Positions 16,171-26,609 of a stretch of 64,000 bases of DNA are shown here, in pieces. Under the pieces are notes generated by a model that did not search any database, was not told where the DNA came from, and worked only from the letters and a program-made list of their open reading frames with translations. Position 1 is the stretch's first letter, and each line of letters begins with the position of its first letter. A program made the position numbers and the translations under genes. This stretch comes from Rhizobiaceae bacterium. GTDB taxonomy: Bacteria > Pseudomonadota > Alphaproteobacteria > Rhizobiales > Rhizobiaceae. The stretch spans positions 248,001 through 312,000 of the forward strand of contig JAHBYW010000002.1 in assembly GCA_019635755.1 (NCBI GenBank), written 5' to 3'.

Positions 16171-17106
16171 TCAGCGCGGGCAGATCCGCCCCGCCCAGGC
16201 CGCGAAATCCTCGGTGATGGCGTTGCGGTTCACCTCGTTCAGCGATTCGTGGCGCGTGTCGGCATAGACCTGGGTGGTCACGCTGGAGAAGGCGGCCGCC
16301 TTCAGGCGCCGGTCCAGCGCCAGCACCGCCTTGCCGCCGTCGGTGGCCGGGTCGCGCTCGCCGCCGACCAGATGGAACGGCAGATCCTTGCGCATCAGGG
16401 CGAGGTTGCGGTCGGACGCGCCGTTGAAGACGAGACGGAACACGTCCCGCCACATCGACACGGACGCGTCCCAGCCGCACAGCGGGTCGGCAATGTACTT
16501 GTCGACCTCGGCGGCATCGCGCGACAGCCAGTCGAATTCGGTGCGGCGGTTCTCGATCTTCTTCGCCCAGTCCTGGAAGGTGAGCTTCGGCAGCATGCGT
16601 GAGGGCACGTCCGACCCCAGCCGGAACCGCTCCCACAGCAGGATCGCCTGCGCCGCGCGGCCCAGCGCGCCGGCGGAGAAGTTGGCGTTCCAGATGGCGG
16701 CGGCGTGGACGCGGCCGGAATTGCGCAGCAGGACGTTGAGCGCGATCAGCCCGCCCATCGAGTGGCCGAAGATGATGACCGGCAGGCCGGGATGCTCGGT
16801 CGCGATGCGGTCATGCACCGACAGGACATCGGCGACGACCTTCTCGACGCCGTCCCCCTTCGCCGCGAACATGCGCGGCGGGGCGTCGGGCGCCGTCGTG
16901 CGTCCGTGGCCGCGATGGTCATGCGCGTAGACGTTGAAGCCGACGGCCGCCAGAACGTCGGCGAAGCGCGAATAGCGCTCGGCATGCTCGGCCAGCCCGT
17001 GATTGATCTGCACCACGCCGCGCGGCTGGCGCTTGGCCAGCCGGGTGTAGAGCGCGAGCCTGGCTCCGGTCGGCGAGACGTGAGTGCGTTGCAGGTCGAA
17101 CGGCAA
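16171..17106 (-). CDS. alpha/beta hydrolase, lysophospholipase/monoacylglycerol lipase-like
   Basis: A 311-residue serine hydrolase. The nucleophile elbow is GHSMGGL, the oxyanion region QINHGLAEHAERY, the DHRGHGRT motif is typical of monoglyceride lipases, and the acid and base lie in GGERDPATDGG and DTRHESLNE. I chose the TTG at 17106 because the recognisable sequence begins right after it and GGAG lies 7 nt before it; no ATG or GTG lies in frame nearby. It starts 20 nt after a LuxR-type regulator on the same strand and is probably under its control or in the same transcript. Confidence 0.87.
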   Translation of the reverse strand: MPFDLQRTHVSPTGARLALYTRLAKRQPRGVVQINHGLAEHAERYSRFADVLAAVGFNVYAHDHRGHGRTTAPDAPPRMFAAKGDGVEKVVADVLSVHDRIATEHPGLPVIIFGHSMGGLIALNVLLRNSGRVHAAAIWNANFSAGALGRAAQAILLWERFRLGSDVPSRMLPKLTFQDWAKKIENRRTEFDWLSRDAAEVDKYIADPLCGWDASVSMWRDVFRLVFNGASDRNLALMRKDLPFHLVGGERDPATDGGKAVLALDRRLKAAAFSSVTTQVYADTRHESLNEVNRNAITEDFAAWAGRICPR

Positions 17107-17126
17107 GATGGCGCTCCACGGGGCTG

Positions 17127-18254
17127 TCAGCTGCGAAACGGGTGCGCGGACTGGAGCAGGCTGATCAGCTCGCTCTGGCGGTGCGTCCCGGTCTTCGAGA
17201 ATATGCGGGCGAGGTAGGTTCGTCCCGACCGCTCGGTGATGCCGACCCTGGCCGCCGCGACCTTCGGGGACCGGGCGGAAACGAGCGCGGCCGCGAACCT
17301 GGTCTCGGCCGGCGTGAGGTCGAACAGGCCGGTCAGGACGTCGGCCGACGGAACGATGGCGGAGCTGCGCGGGACGGAAACCGCCAGCAGCACGGCGCCG
17401 CCGGGAAACAGATCCAGCGCGCTGTGGCGGAGCGGAACCATGTGCATGACGCAGGCCGGATGGTCCCCGATCGCCGGGATCGGCACCGAACGGGTCGTCG
17501 ACGGCGCACCGCGGGCCGCGGCCAGGGCTTCCTGAAACAGCCGGTTTGAACCGGCATGGGAGATCGACAGCCGGCCGAAGGCGGCAGGCGCGAAGATGTC
17601 GCCGAGCTGCTCGAACAGCGCATTGGTAGCGGTGACGCAGCCGGCGCCCGAGACGACGGCGCCGGGCAATCCGATGATTTCGAGCGTCTCGGTCGCCGCC
17701 CGTGCGCGTTCGAGCCCGAGCCGCGCCGCGACCAGGCCGGCGCGCGCCAGATGGGGGTGGAGCGTGTTCATCACCGCGACGTCGCGATCCTCGTGCGGCC
17801 CGTCGTGCTGCATCCGGTCGAAGGAGAACACGACCAGTTCGCCCGTCGGCATCGGCACGGCCGAGCCGATCTCGCTGTCGAGACCATGGGCGAGACGGTA
17901 CTGGCGCGAGGGGTCCGTCTCCAGGAATTCCGGCGTGAAGTACCGATTCAGGATGGAAAAGCCGGGCGGCGGCCGTTCGCGGCAATGCGCCAGGCGGTTG
18001 CTCTCCTTCCAGAGGCCGTTGCAGAAGGCCTCGGTCCACTCCTCGACAAGCGCCGTGGCGCGGTAGCGGATCGGCCTGGATTCGTTGAAGACCAGGATCG
18101 TTCCCGACGCCGAGCGGGTCGTCTCGCCGACCTGCAGCAGGAGATGGGGCCAGGCGTCCGGCACGAACGCCGCCTCGTAGACGCGATCAACCAAACTTCC
18201 GAGCTCCATCGCCGCACCGTAGGACACGCGTGCAGTATCCGCCAGCCCAGCCAT
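17127..18254 (-). CDS. LuxR-type HTH transcriptional regulator
   Basis: A 375-residue protein, or 360 residues if translation starts at the ATG at 18209 (MELGSLVDRVYEAAF), which better matches the usual N-terminus of this alphaproteobacterial group. The C-terminal ~65 residues are a LuxR HTH (DLTPAETRFAAALVSARSPK, then TYLARIFSKTGTHRQSEL). The N-terminal sensory region is of unknown ligand and is not a response-regulator receiver or a typical acyl-homoserine-lactone domain. It is co-directional with the lipase-like hydrolase 20 nt downstream, suggesting local control of that gene. Confidence 0.85.
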   Translation of the reverse strand: MAGLADTARVSYGAAMELGSLVDRVYEAAFVPDAWPHLLLQVGETTRSASGTILVFNESRPIRYRATALVEEWTEAFCNGLWKESNRLAHCRERPPPGFSILNRYFTPEFLETDPSRQYRLAHGLDSEIGSAVPMPTGELVVFSFDRMQHDGPHEDRDVAVMNTLHPHLARAGLVAARLGLERARAATETLEIIGLPGAVVSGAGCVTATNALFEQLGDIFAPAAFGRLSISHAGSNRLFQEALAAARGAPSTTRSVPIPAIGDHPACVMHMVPLRHSALDLFPGGAVLLAVSVPRSSAIVPSADVLTGLFDLTPAETRFAAALVSARSPKVAAARVGITERSGRTYLARIFSKTGTHRQSELISLLQSAHPFRS

Positions 18255-18330
18255 ACGTCATGCCGGCCAGTCATCATTTGAGGACTGCGCAAACGCGAGC
18301 GCCGAAGGAGAACTCGGCCACCACCAATGA

Positions 18331-20028
<1,698 letters not shown>

Positions 20029-20197
20029 CCCCACCCCAACCGCTCCGTTCCGCGATCCACCCGCTTTCCGGCCGGGGCGCGGACCGGCCTCGCTGCGCCT
20101 TCCGGGCGGCGATGGCGCGGCGCCGTCAAAGATGGCAGAAGCGACGAAAGGCCGGGAGCGGATCGAAGCGGTGCGGACGGAAGGTCGAGGAAGAGCG

Positions 20198-21019
20198 GTG
20201 CGCACCGCCTGGTTGGCGCTTGGCGTCCTGGTGTCAGGCTGCGCCGGCGGCTACGTCCCCGCCGTCGAGGCACCGTCCTCCTTCCAGTCCGGCCGGACCG
20301 ACCCGCGCCTTGCCGTGATGCAGGCGTTCGGCCGGCCGCTCTCGCCGATCGTGCGCAACCTCGCCGTGCCGCACGGCAAGCTGCTGCGCTTCCCCGAGAT
20401 CCAGGCTGCGCTGATGCAGGAGGTTCAGCCGCTGGACATCGCGCTGGTGCGATCCAGAGCCGCGCTGACGCGGGCGCTGATCCCCAGCCATTTCACGCAC
20501 GCCATGATCTACCTCGGCACCGAGGAGCAGTTGCGGGCGAAAGGGCTGTGGTCGCATCCGGCCATCCGGCCTTATCAGGACGACATCCGGGCGGGCCAGG
20601 TGATCCTGGAATCGTCGCTGGACAGCGTCCACCTCTCACCCTTCCGGCAGATGGTGGACGTGGACGAGGTGCTGCTGCTCAGCCACCGGCCGTCCGGGCG
20701 GATCGGCGACAAATACGCCGCCCTGCTCGGCCAGATGGGGACCGAGTTCGACTACACGTTCGACTATTCCGACACCACCAAGCTGACCTGCGCGGAGCTG
20801 ATCGTCGACGTGTTCCCGGAGCTGCGCGTGCCGGTCCGGTATTCGACCGGCCGTCTGGCGATCATCCCGGACGACCTGGCGCGGCGTGCGTTCGAGGGGT
20901 CGCGGCACCTGTCGTTCCGGCGCTATTTCCATGCCGACGGCCGAGGCGGCTACGCGGAAGGCACCCGCGCCGACGCCCTGTCGCGGCTGAGCGTGCCCAA
21001 GGCCGCGCCCGGAAGCTGA
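20198..21019 (+). CDS. YiiX/YebB-like NlpC/P60-superfamily lipoprotein
   Basis: I favour the GTG at 20198 (273 residues): GAGGAAGAG lies just upstream and it begins a lipoprotein signal, VRTAWLALGVLVSGC, with lipidation at the cysteine. An ATG at 20132 would add 22 charged residues. The catalytic pattern of permuted NlpC/P60 (YiiX-like) enzymes is seen: HFTHAMIYLG with the His, and TKLTCAELIVDVFPEL with the Cys. These act on peptide or amide bonds, but substrates of this branch are poorly defined. It is followed after 8 nt by a small conserved-looking gene. Confidence 0.82.
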   Translation: MRTAWLALGVLVSGCAGGYVPAVEAPSSFQSGRTDPRLAVMQAFGRPLSPIVRNLAVPHGKLLRFPEIQAALMQEVQPLDIALVRSRAALTRALIPSHFTHAMIYLGTEEQLRAKGLWSHPAIRPYQDDIRAGQVILESSLDSVHLSPFRQMVDVDEVLLLSHRPSGRIGDKYAALLGQMGTEFDYTFDYSDTTKLTCAELIVDVFPELRVPVRYSTGRLAIIPDDLARRAFEGSRHLSFRRYFHADGRGGYAEGTRADALSRLSVPKAAPGS

Positions 21020-21027
21020 GGTTGGAC

Positions 21028-21363
21028 ATGGCGGCCGGTGGGTCGTGGACGATTGCGGTCGAGGGCGAGCGCGTGACCGTCACCGATTCGGCCGGGCAAA
21101 CCGCCGCGCTTCTGCTTGCCGAGCTGACCGCGGTGGCGATCGAGACAAAGGACACGGGGCCGTTCGCAGCCGACCTCTGGTGGCTCATGTTCGGGCCCGG
21201 GCTCGCGCTGGCGGTCGCGTTTCCGCAAGACGCGGACGGTGCCAACGCAGTCGTCGATCGCCTGATGGCGCTGCCCGGCTTCGACCACGAGGCGATGATC
21301 GGCGCGATGGGTTCGACCGACAACGCCTTCTTCCCGCTGTGGAAGCGGTCCGGCGACGGTTAG
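21028..21363 (+). CDS. hypothetical protein, 111 residues
   Basis: The ATG at 21028 has GAGG six bases upstream and lies 8 nt after the YiiX-like lipoprotein stop, so the two are probably co-transcribed. The sequence has an N-terminal beta-rich part (WTIAVEGERVTVTDSAGQTA), then a hydrophobic stretch (LWWLMFGPGLALAVAFP), then an acidic helix region ending in PLWKR. No signal peptide and no motif I recognise; the layout recalls small PH-like domains, but I would not assign it. The 3' end overlaps the diguanylate cyclase stop on the other strand by 4 nt. Confidence 0.72.
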   Translation: MAAGGSWTIAVEGERVTVTDSAGQTAALLLAELTAVAIETKDTGPFAADLWWLMFGPGLALAVAFPQDADGANAVVDRLMALPGFDHEAMIGAMGSTDNAFFPLWKRSGDG

Positions 21364-22634
21364 GCGCTGAGGCTGTCGATCTGGCCGTCGCGGCCGATCC
21401 TCTCGTCGCGGCTTTCGCCGACGACGCGGTCGCGGCCGGCCGCCTTGGCGGCATAGAGCCGGCGGTCGGCGGCCGCGAACAGCTCGTCCAGCGAGCGCAT
21501 GCCGGGGTCCAGCGTGGCCACGCCGATGCTCACGGTGCAGGGCGTCTGGAAGGCCGCGGACACCGACTGCCGGATGCTCTCGCCCAGCAGGCGGCCGACG
21601 TGGTGCGGGTAGGGGCACAGCACCGCGAACTCCTCGCCGCCGATGCGGAACACCTTGTCGTCGGCGCCGACGGCACCGTTGAGAAGCCCGGCGATCGTGT
21701 TCAGCACGCGGTCGCCCTCGGAGTGGCCGAAGCGGTCGTTGATCGACTTGAAGTGGTCGACGTCGATGACGAGCAGCGTCAGCGGCTTGCCGCCGGCCGC
21801 GCTGGACGAGACGGCCTGCTCGCCCAGCTCGGCGAAGCGGCCGCGATGGAGCAGGCCGGTCAAGCCGTCGCGGCCCGCATGCTCGACCAGCGCCTCGTAG
21901 CGCTCGCGGTAGGTGAGGGTCTCGAACACGTCGGCCAGCCCGCGCGGCGCCGGCAGGCGCTCGGCCTCGACCAGCCGCAGATAGGCGACGAGCATGACGG
22001 TGTAGGTCAACGCCGCGGCCATCTTGCCTGCCCAGCCGCCGAAGAAAACCTCGACGGGCGCGCCGGCGACGAAGTGGAGCGCGGTGAAGAAGCCGATCTG
22101 GTCGAAGGTGAGCACCAGCGCGACGGACCCCGCCACGCGCAGGAAGAGATGCCGGCGCAACGTCGCCCCCAGCGCCTCGTAGAGCAGGATGATCAGGATC
22201 GCGTCGACGAAGAGCAGCGTCGTGCCCCACACCATCAGCCAGCCCATGTCGTCGATGAAGCCGAGATCGGGCGCCGCGCCGCCGGAGAGGGGGGCGATCG
22301 CGTGGAAGCCCAGCATCAGCACGAGGCCCACGGTCAGCGCGTTGCCGAGCAGCAGGCCGTAGATCGGCTGGCGGACCGTCCGCGCGTCCTCCTTGATGTA
22401 GAGGAGCAGCAGCATCACCAGCTTGCCCGAGAACAGCACGGTGGACCCCGGCGAAAGCATGCCGAGCGGCGTTTCGACGTAGAAGACGCCGGCGAGGTAG
22501 GTTTCCAGGAAATGCATGACGCCCAGCGCGCACATGAACACGCCGATGCCGACCTTGCCGCGCAGGCGGAACAACCCGGCCATGACGCCGAAGTAGAGCA
22601 CCGCCTGGGCGAGAAGGAGCAGGGAGTTCGTCAC
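21360..22634 (-). CDS. multi-pass membrane diguanylate cyclase (GGDEF)
   Basis: A 424-residue protein with about seven hydrophobic segments in residues 1-220 and a C-terminal GGDEF domain from about residue 250. The active signature is FRIGGEEFAVL; DVDHFKSINDRFGHSEGD and the C-terminal ADRRLYAAKAAGRDRV are intact. No RxxD inhibitory site precedes GGEEF. The membrane part is likely a sensor of unknown signal. The gene lies downstream of the curlin locus and in the same direction, which is suggestive because c-di-GMP controls curli in other bacteria, but the link is only positional. Confidence 0.9.
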   Translation of the reverse strand: MTNSLLLLAQAVLYFGVMAGLFRLRGKVGIGVFMCALGVMHFLETYLAGVFYVETPLGMLSPGSTVLFSGKLVMLLLLYIKEDARTVRQPIYGLLLGNALTVGLVLMLGFHAIAPLSGGAAPDLGFIDDMGWLMVWGTTLLFVDAILIILLYEALGATLRRHLFLRVAGSVALVLTFDQIGFFTALHFVAGAPVEVFFGGWAGKMAAALTYTVMLVAYLRLVEAERLPAPRGLADVFETLTYRERYEALVEHAGRDGLTGLLHRGRFAELGEQAVSSSAAGGKPLTLLVIDVDHFKSINDRFGHSEGDRVLNTIAGLLNGAVGADDKVFRIGGEEFAVLCPYPHHVGRLLGESIRQSVSAAFQTPCTVSIGVATLDPGMRSLDELFAAADRRLYAAKAAGRDRVVGESRDERIGRDGQIDSLSA

Positions 22635-22764
22635 GGTGTATGCAATCCGGCTGGCCCTCCCGCCGGTTATCCCCAGTATATGTTAAGCACATCCTAAGCG
22701 CGGGGGCGGAAAGCCGCGGCGGGAGCGGGGTGGAGGCCGTGCAATCCTGACCTCCGCACAGCTG

Positions 22765-22790
22765 GAAAGCCGCGCCGGGACGCGGCTTTC
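22765..22790 (-). terminator. terminator-like hairpin after the curlin gene
   Basis: GAAAGCCGCG and CGCGGCTTTC form a perfect 10-bp stem around a 6-nt loop, 80 nt after the curlin stop on the minus strand. There is no clear T-run, so termination is plausible rather than certain. Confidence 0.5.
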
Positions 22791-22870
22791 GCCGGTGTCG
22801 TCTTCACCCAGGTCGCCGGGGCCGGCGCCGGGGTCGGACTCGGCGGTACGGCGACGCCCTGCCTCCGGCT

Positions 22871-23287
22871 CTACCAGCCGAACTGGAACGTCGCGCCCGA
22901 GCTGCCGATTCCGTTCTGCATGACGTTCGCGCTGGTGTTGCGGCCGAACTGGAAGAGCCCGTACGCGTTGCGGCTGCCGTCCTGCGTGATGGTGCCGGTG
23001 TGTCCGGTGCCCTTCTGGTGGATGATGCCGGTGTTGCCGCGGCCGTTCTGCGCCAGCCCGGCGGTGTTCTTGCGCCCGTCCTGCTTGATCGAGCCGCCGC
23101 TCTTGATGCCGTTGTAGATCTGGTAGAGGGCAAGGCCCGTGCGGATCGCCTGGTCGCCGTCGCGGCTGCCGGGGCTCACGGAGATCGACACCGAGCCGCC
23201 GGCCTGGGCCGGGACGACAAGCATCGGCCCCGCCAGCGCGGCGGCCAGGACGGTGGCGATGGCGGTCTTCGAGATCGTGCGGTTCAT
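22871..23287 (-). CDS. curlin-repeat amyloid protein (CsgA/CsgB-like)
   Basis: A 138-residue secreted protein. The signal peptide is MNRTISKTAIATVLAAALAGPMLVVPAQA. The mature C-terminal half consists of curlin-type repeats with regularly spaced Gln/Gly/Asn: IKQDGRKNTAGLAQNGRGN, IHQKGTGHTGTITQDGSRN and FQFGRNTSANVMQNGIG. Such repeats build the beta-helix of curli fibres. GAAGGAG lies 6 nt before the ATG at 23287. About 35 residues before the repeats (VSISVSPGSRDGDQAIRTGL) are unusual and could be a secretion or anchoring segment. Separate transcription from csgH is likely because a hairpin lies between them. Confidence 0.88.
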   Translation of the reverse strand: MNRTISKTAIATVLAAALAGPMLVVPAQAGGSVSISVSPGSRDGDQAIRTGLALYQIYNGIKSGGSIKQDGRKNTAGLAQNGRGNTGIIHQKGTGHTGTITQDGSRNAYGLFQFGRNTSANVMQNGIGSSGATFQFGW

Positions 23288-23425
23288 GGCGGGCTCCTTC
23301 GTCTCTGTCGTGCCGGCGCCTTTCGGTTCGGCGCGACGATCACTTTCGCGGAGACGGCCTGAACGGTCGCGGAAGCGACGGTTCATCCTGAGTTTAGGTT
23401 TCCCGCGCGGCGGCGGTGCCAAACG

Positions 23426-23455
23426 AGAATGCCCCGGACTGGTCCGGGGCATTCT
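23426..23455 (-). terminator. strong hairpin downstream of csgH
   Basis: AGAATGCCCCGGAC and GTCCGGGGCATTCT form a perfect 14-bp stem with a minimal 2-nt centre, 25 nt after the csgH stop on the minus strand, followed by CGTTTGG. It probably ends or processes the curlin-csgH transcript. Confidence 0.7.
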
Positions 23456-23480
23456 TCGGATGGCGATGGCGGGCGGGAGG

Positions 23481-23849
23481 TCAGGTCGGCTGCGCGCAGC
23501 CCGTCGTCCGGCCGTCCACGGTGATGTCCATGGTCGCGTCGTAGGAACCGCGGCCCAGCCGGACTTCGCCCAGCGCCTGCTGTTCCCCGGCATCCGCGGA
23601 AAACGCGCCGCCCTGGCGGATGCGGACACCAGAACCATCGACCTTGAGCGCATAGTCACCGGTGATGGCGGCGCCCGGGCGCACAACACCGGCGATCGTG
23701 GTGGTGCCGCCGCTCCTGGTGACAACGATCTCGCAGCGGACGGCTGTGGCGGATGCCTTGTCCTGGCTGGCGCCGGCCATGGCTGCGCCATTGCAGCCGG
23801 CCATGAGCGAAGCGGCGACGAGGGCGGAAAGCGTTCGCATCCGGATCAT
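23481..23849 (-). CDS. csgH: CsgH-like curli subunit chaperone/inhibitor
   Basis: A 122-residue lipoprotein or secreted protein: MIRMRTLSALVAASLMAGC has a lipobox, followed by a compact beta-rich domain with two cysteines (VRCEIVVTRSGG and RTTGCAQP). The domain fits the alphaproteobacterial CsgH family, which holds curlin subunits soluble in the periplasm. GAGGAG lies 6 nt before the ATG at 23849. It lies between two curlin genes on the same strand. That arrangement supports the call more than sequence alone, since CsgH is short and weakly conserved. Confidence 0.75.
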   Translation of the reverse strand: MIRMRTLSALVAASLMAGCNGAAMAGASQDKASATAVRCEIVVTRSGGTTTIAGVVRPGAAITGDYALKVDGSGVRIRQGGAFSADAGEQQALGEVRLGRGSYDATMDITVDGRTTGCAQPT

Positions 23850-23913
23850 GTCGGTCTCCTCGTGGTTCGGATCGGCGTGTTGGGCGCGGCGCGCCCGGCA
23901 GCACGCGATCGCC

Positions 23914-24348
23914 TTAGCGGCAGGTCTGGACGAAGGCGGCGACGTTGCCGGAACCGGCCTGCGACGTGGTGGCCGAGCAGTTGCGGCCAACCTGGACGCC
24001 GGCGGTGATGTTGCCGAGGCCGTCCTGAACGACCATCGCCTGATGGCCCGTGCCGAACTGGGCGATGCCGGCGGCATTGCGCGCGCCGTACTGGGTGGCG
24101 GTCGCCTTGTTGCGGCTGCCGTCCTGGCCGATGGCGACGGTGTTGCGCCGGCCGCGCTGCTCGCTGGTCGCGCTGTTGCGGTAGCCGTCCTGGTAGATGC
24201 CGGTCGCGTTGCGGCGGCCCGTCTGCGTGCCGCCGGCCTCGTTCGACCAGCCATACTGGTCGACGAAGATGCTGTTGGCCATGGCAGGCATGGAGGCGAA
24301 GCCCATGATGGCGGCGAGGGCGGCGGTGGCGAGGAACCTGGGGGTCAT
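23914..24348 (-). CDS. curlin-repeat amyloid protein (CsgA/CsgB-like)
   Basis: A 144-residue secreted protein. The signal peptide MTPRFLATAALAAIMGFASMPAMA is followed directly by curlin repeats: VDQYGWSN, TQTGRRNATGIYQDGYRN, EQRGRRNTVAIGQDGSRN, TQYGARNAAGIAQFGTGH and VVQDGLGNITAGVQVGRN, ending in a short tail with two cysteines. The Q-x-G-x-x-N spacing is that of curli subunits. GGAG lies 7 nt before the ATG at 24348. It is the first gene of the curlin-csgH unit and is divergent from ettA. No csgG, csgE or csgF is in the window. Confidence 0.9.
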   Translation of the reverse strand: MTPRFLATAALAAIMGFASMPAMANSIFVDQYGWSNEAGGTQTGRRNATGIYQDGYRNSATSEQRGRRNTVAIGQDGSRNKATATQYGARNAAGIAQFGTGHQAMVVQDGLGNITAGVQVGRNCSATTSQAGSGNVAAFVQTCR

Positions 24349-24532
24349 TGTTCTGCTCCGGGGTTGGGGTGACCCGTTTGTCACGACGCGACGTTCGCGC
24401 ACCCTGCCGGAACCGGGCCTGAAGGCCTCGTTCAGCCGCTGTTCACCGCGCCGCCGCGGCGATTGCCCTCCGGCCCGCCTTCGCCTACATAGCGCGCACC
24501 CTCCACCCACCGTCAGACGGGATACGCCAAGC

Positions 24533-26182
24533 GTGGCACGCCAGTTCATCTATCACATGGCCGGGCTCAATAAGGCCTACGGCACCAAGAAGGTCCTCGA
24601 GAACCTGCACCTGTCGTTCTATCCGGACGCCAAGATCGGCATCCTCGGCCCGAACGGGGCCGGCAAGTCGACGGTGCTGAAGATCATGGCCGGCATCGAC
24701 AAGGAGTTTTCCGGCGAGGCATGGCTCGCCGAAGGCGCGACCGTCGGCTACCTGCCGCAGGAGCCGCAGCTCGACCCCGCGCTCAACGTCTTCGGCAACG
24801 TCATGGAAGGCGTCGCCAAGAAGACCGCCATCATCGACCGCTACAACGAGCTGATGGCCAACTATTCCGACGAGAACGCCGACGAGTCTGCCGCGCTCCA
24901 GGACGAGATGGACCGGCTGAACCTGTGGGACCTCGAACAGCAGGTCGAGATGGCGATGGAGGCGCTGGGCTGCCCGCCCAAGGAGGCCGACGTGACCAAG
25001 CTCTCCGGCGGCGAGCGGCGCCGCGTCGCGCTCTGCGCGCTGCTGCTGCGCGAGCCGGACCTGCTGCTGCTCGACGAACCGACCAACCATCTCGACGCCG
25101 AGACGACGGCCTGGCTGGAAAAGCACCTGCGTGCCTACAAGGGCGCGGTGCTGATCATCACCCACGACCGCTACTTCCTCGACAACGTCACGGGCTGGAT
25201 CCTGGAGCTCGACCGCGGCCGCGGCATCCCCTACGAGGGCAACTACACGAAATATCTCGACGCCAAGGCCAAGCGGCTGAAGCAGGAAGGCCGCGAGGAC
25301 GACGCCCGCCAGCGTGCCATCAGCCGCGAGCGCGAATGGATCGCGTCCTCGCCCAAGGCGCGGCAGACCAAGTCGAAGGCCCGCATCAAGGCGTTCGAGG
25401 AGCTGCTGGACGCAGCCGACAAGCGGCGTCCCTCGGACACCCAGATCGTCATCCCGCATGGCGAGCGGCTGGGCAACGTGGTCATCGAGGTGGCCGGCCT
25501 GAAGAAGGGCTATGGCGACCAGCTGCTGATCGAGAACCTCGAATTCAAGCTGCCGCCCGGCGGCATCGTCGGCGTCATCGGGCCGAACGGCGCCGGCAAG
25601 ACCACGCTGTTCCGGATGATCACCGGCCAAGAGAAGCCGGACGCCGGCACGATCCGCATCGGCGAGACGGTGAAGCTCGGCTATGTCGACCAGAGCCGCG
25701 ACACGCTCGACCCGAACAAGACCGTCTGGGAGGAGATTTCCGGCGGCGCCGAGGTCGTCAAGCTCGGCAAGTTCGAGGCGAACACGCGCGCCTACTGCTC
25801 ATCGTTCAACTTCCGCGGCGGCGACCAGCAGCAGAAGGTGGGCAACCTGTCGGGCGGCCAGCGCAACCGCGTGCACCTCGCCAAGATGCTGAAGAGCGGC
25901 GGCAACGTGCTGCTGCTCGACGAGCCGACCAACGACCTCGACACCGAAACGCTCGCCGCGCTGGAAGACGCGCTGGAGAACTATGCCGGCTGCGCGGTCA
26001 TCATCAGCCACGACCGCATGTTCCTCGACCGCATGGCCACCCACATGCTTGCCTTCGAGGGCGACAGCCACGTCGAATGGTTCGAGGGCAATTTCGAGGA
26101 TTACGAGCAGGACAAGATCCGCCGGCTCGGGCCCGAAAGCGTCAACCCGCACCGCATGACCTACAAGCGGCTGACACGGTGA
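24533..26182 (+). CDS. ettA: energy-dependent translational throttle protein EttA (ABC-F ATPase)
   Basis: A 549-residue ABC-F protein starting at the GTG at 24533 (VARQFIYHMAGLNKAYG), which aligns with the family's N-terminus; the reading frame stays open much further upstream but without matching sequence. Two ABC cassettes are present: Walker A GPNGAGKST and GPNGAGKTT, signatures LSGGERRR and LSGGQRNR, and Walker B segments LLLLDEPTNHLD and LLLDEPTNDLD. They are joined by the arm/linker rich in charged residues. EttA binds the ribosomal E site and gates entry into elongation according to ATP/ADP. It has no membrane domains, so transport is excluded. Confidence 0.95.
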   Translation: MARQFIYHMAGLNKAYGTKKVLENLHLSFYPDAKIGILGPNGAGKSTVLKIMAGIDKEFSGEAWLAEGATVGYLPQEPQLDPALNVFGNVMEGVAKKTAIIDRYNELMANYSDENADESAALQDEMDRLNLWDLEQQVEMAMEALGCPPKEADVTKLSGGERRRVALCALLLREPDLLLLDEPTNHLDAETTAWLEKHLRAYKGAVLIITHDRYFLDNVTGWILELDRGRGIPYEGNYTKYLDAKAKRLKQEGREDDARQRAISREREWIASSPKARQTKSKARIKAFEELLDAADKRRPSDTQIVIPHGERLGNVVIEVAGLKKGYGDQLLIENLEFKLPPGGIVGVIGPNGAGKTTLFRMITGQEKPDAGTIRIGETVKLGYVDQSRDTLDPNKTVWEEISGGAEVVKLGKFEANTRAYCSSFNFRGGDQQQKVGNLSGGQRNRVHLAKMLKSGGNVLLLDEPTNDLDTETLAALEDALENYAGCAVIISHDRMFLDRMATHMLAFEGDSHVEWFEGNFEDYEQDKIRRLGPESVNPHRMTYKRLTR

Positions 26183-26229
26183 CGGCGCAAGGGCGGCGCG
26201 GGCAAGCGCCGCTCCCGCTGGTGCCGCCG

Positions 26230-26508
26230 TCAGCGAATGGCCGGCAGGCTGCCGGAGCCGGACCCCGTATCCGGCTGGTCACGATGCGGGGCAAGCGTTT
26301 CCGCCACCAGTGCCGAGCCGACACGGCGGACGACCCGGACGAGAGCCGCCCATCCCAAGCCGGGCGAGCGGGCAGCGCCGCCGGCCTGCGGCAGCGCCGC
26401 CAGCCCGAGATCGTCGAGGACGCGGGCGTCCGGGCGATCGAGCGGCGGCAAGCCGAGGCGCAGCCCGCCCTGGTCAGCGCTCAATTGAAATGGAACCGGG
26501 TTCAGCAC
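26230..26508 (-). CDS. possible small hypothetical protein (92 residues)
   Basis: The 427 bp between ettA and the winged-helix/TPR gene contain only this weak candidate. It begins with GTG at 26508, with GGAG 7 nt upstream (VLNPVPFQLSADQGGLRLGL), and holds a possible amphipathic helix (GWAALVRVVRRVGSALVAE). No motif is recognised. It could equally be non-coding; the rest of this gap shows no clear feature. Confidence 0.3.
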   Translation of the reverse strand: MLNPVPFQLSADQGGLRLGLPPLDRPDARVLDDLGLAALPQAGGAARSPGLGWAALVRVVRRVGSALVAETLAPHRDQPDTGSGSGSLPAIR

Positions 26509-26609
26509 GATCGTTCTCCGTCGGACTTGATCTTCGACGGAAGGTTGCGCCCGACCCCGTCCGGTGTCTTTGCCGCGGCGGCTAAATCTTCTGAAACGTT
26601 CTGAAACCG

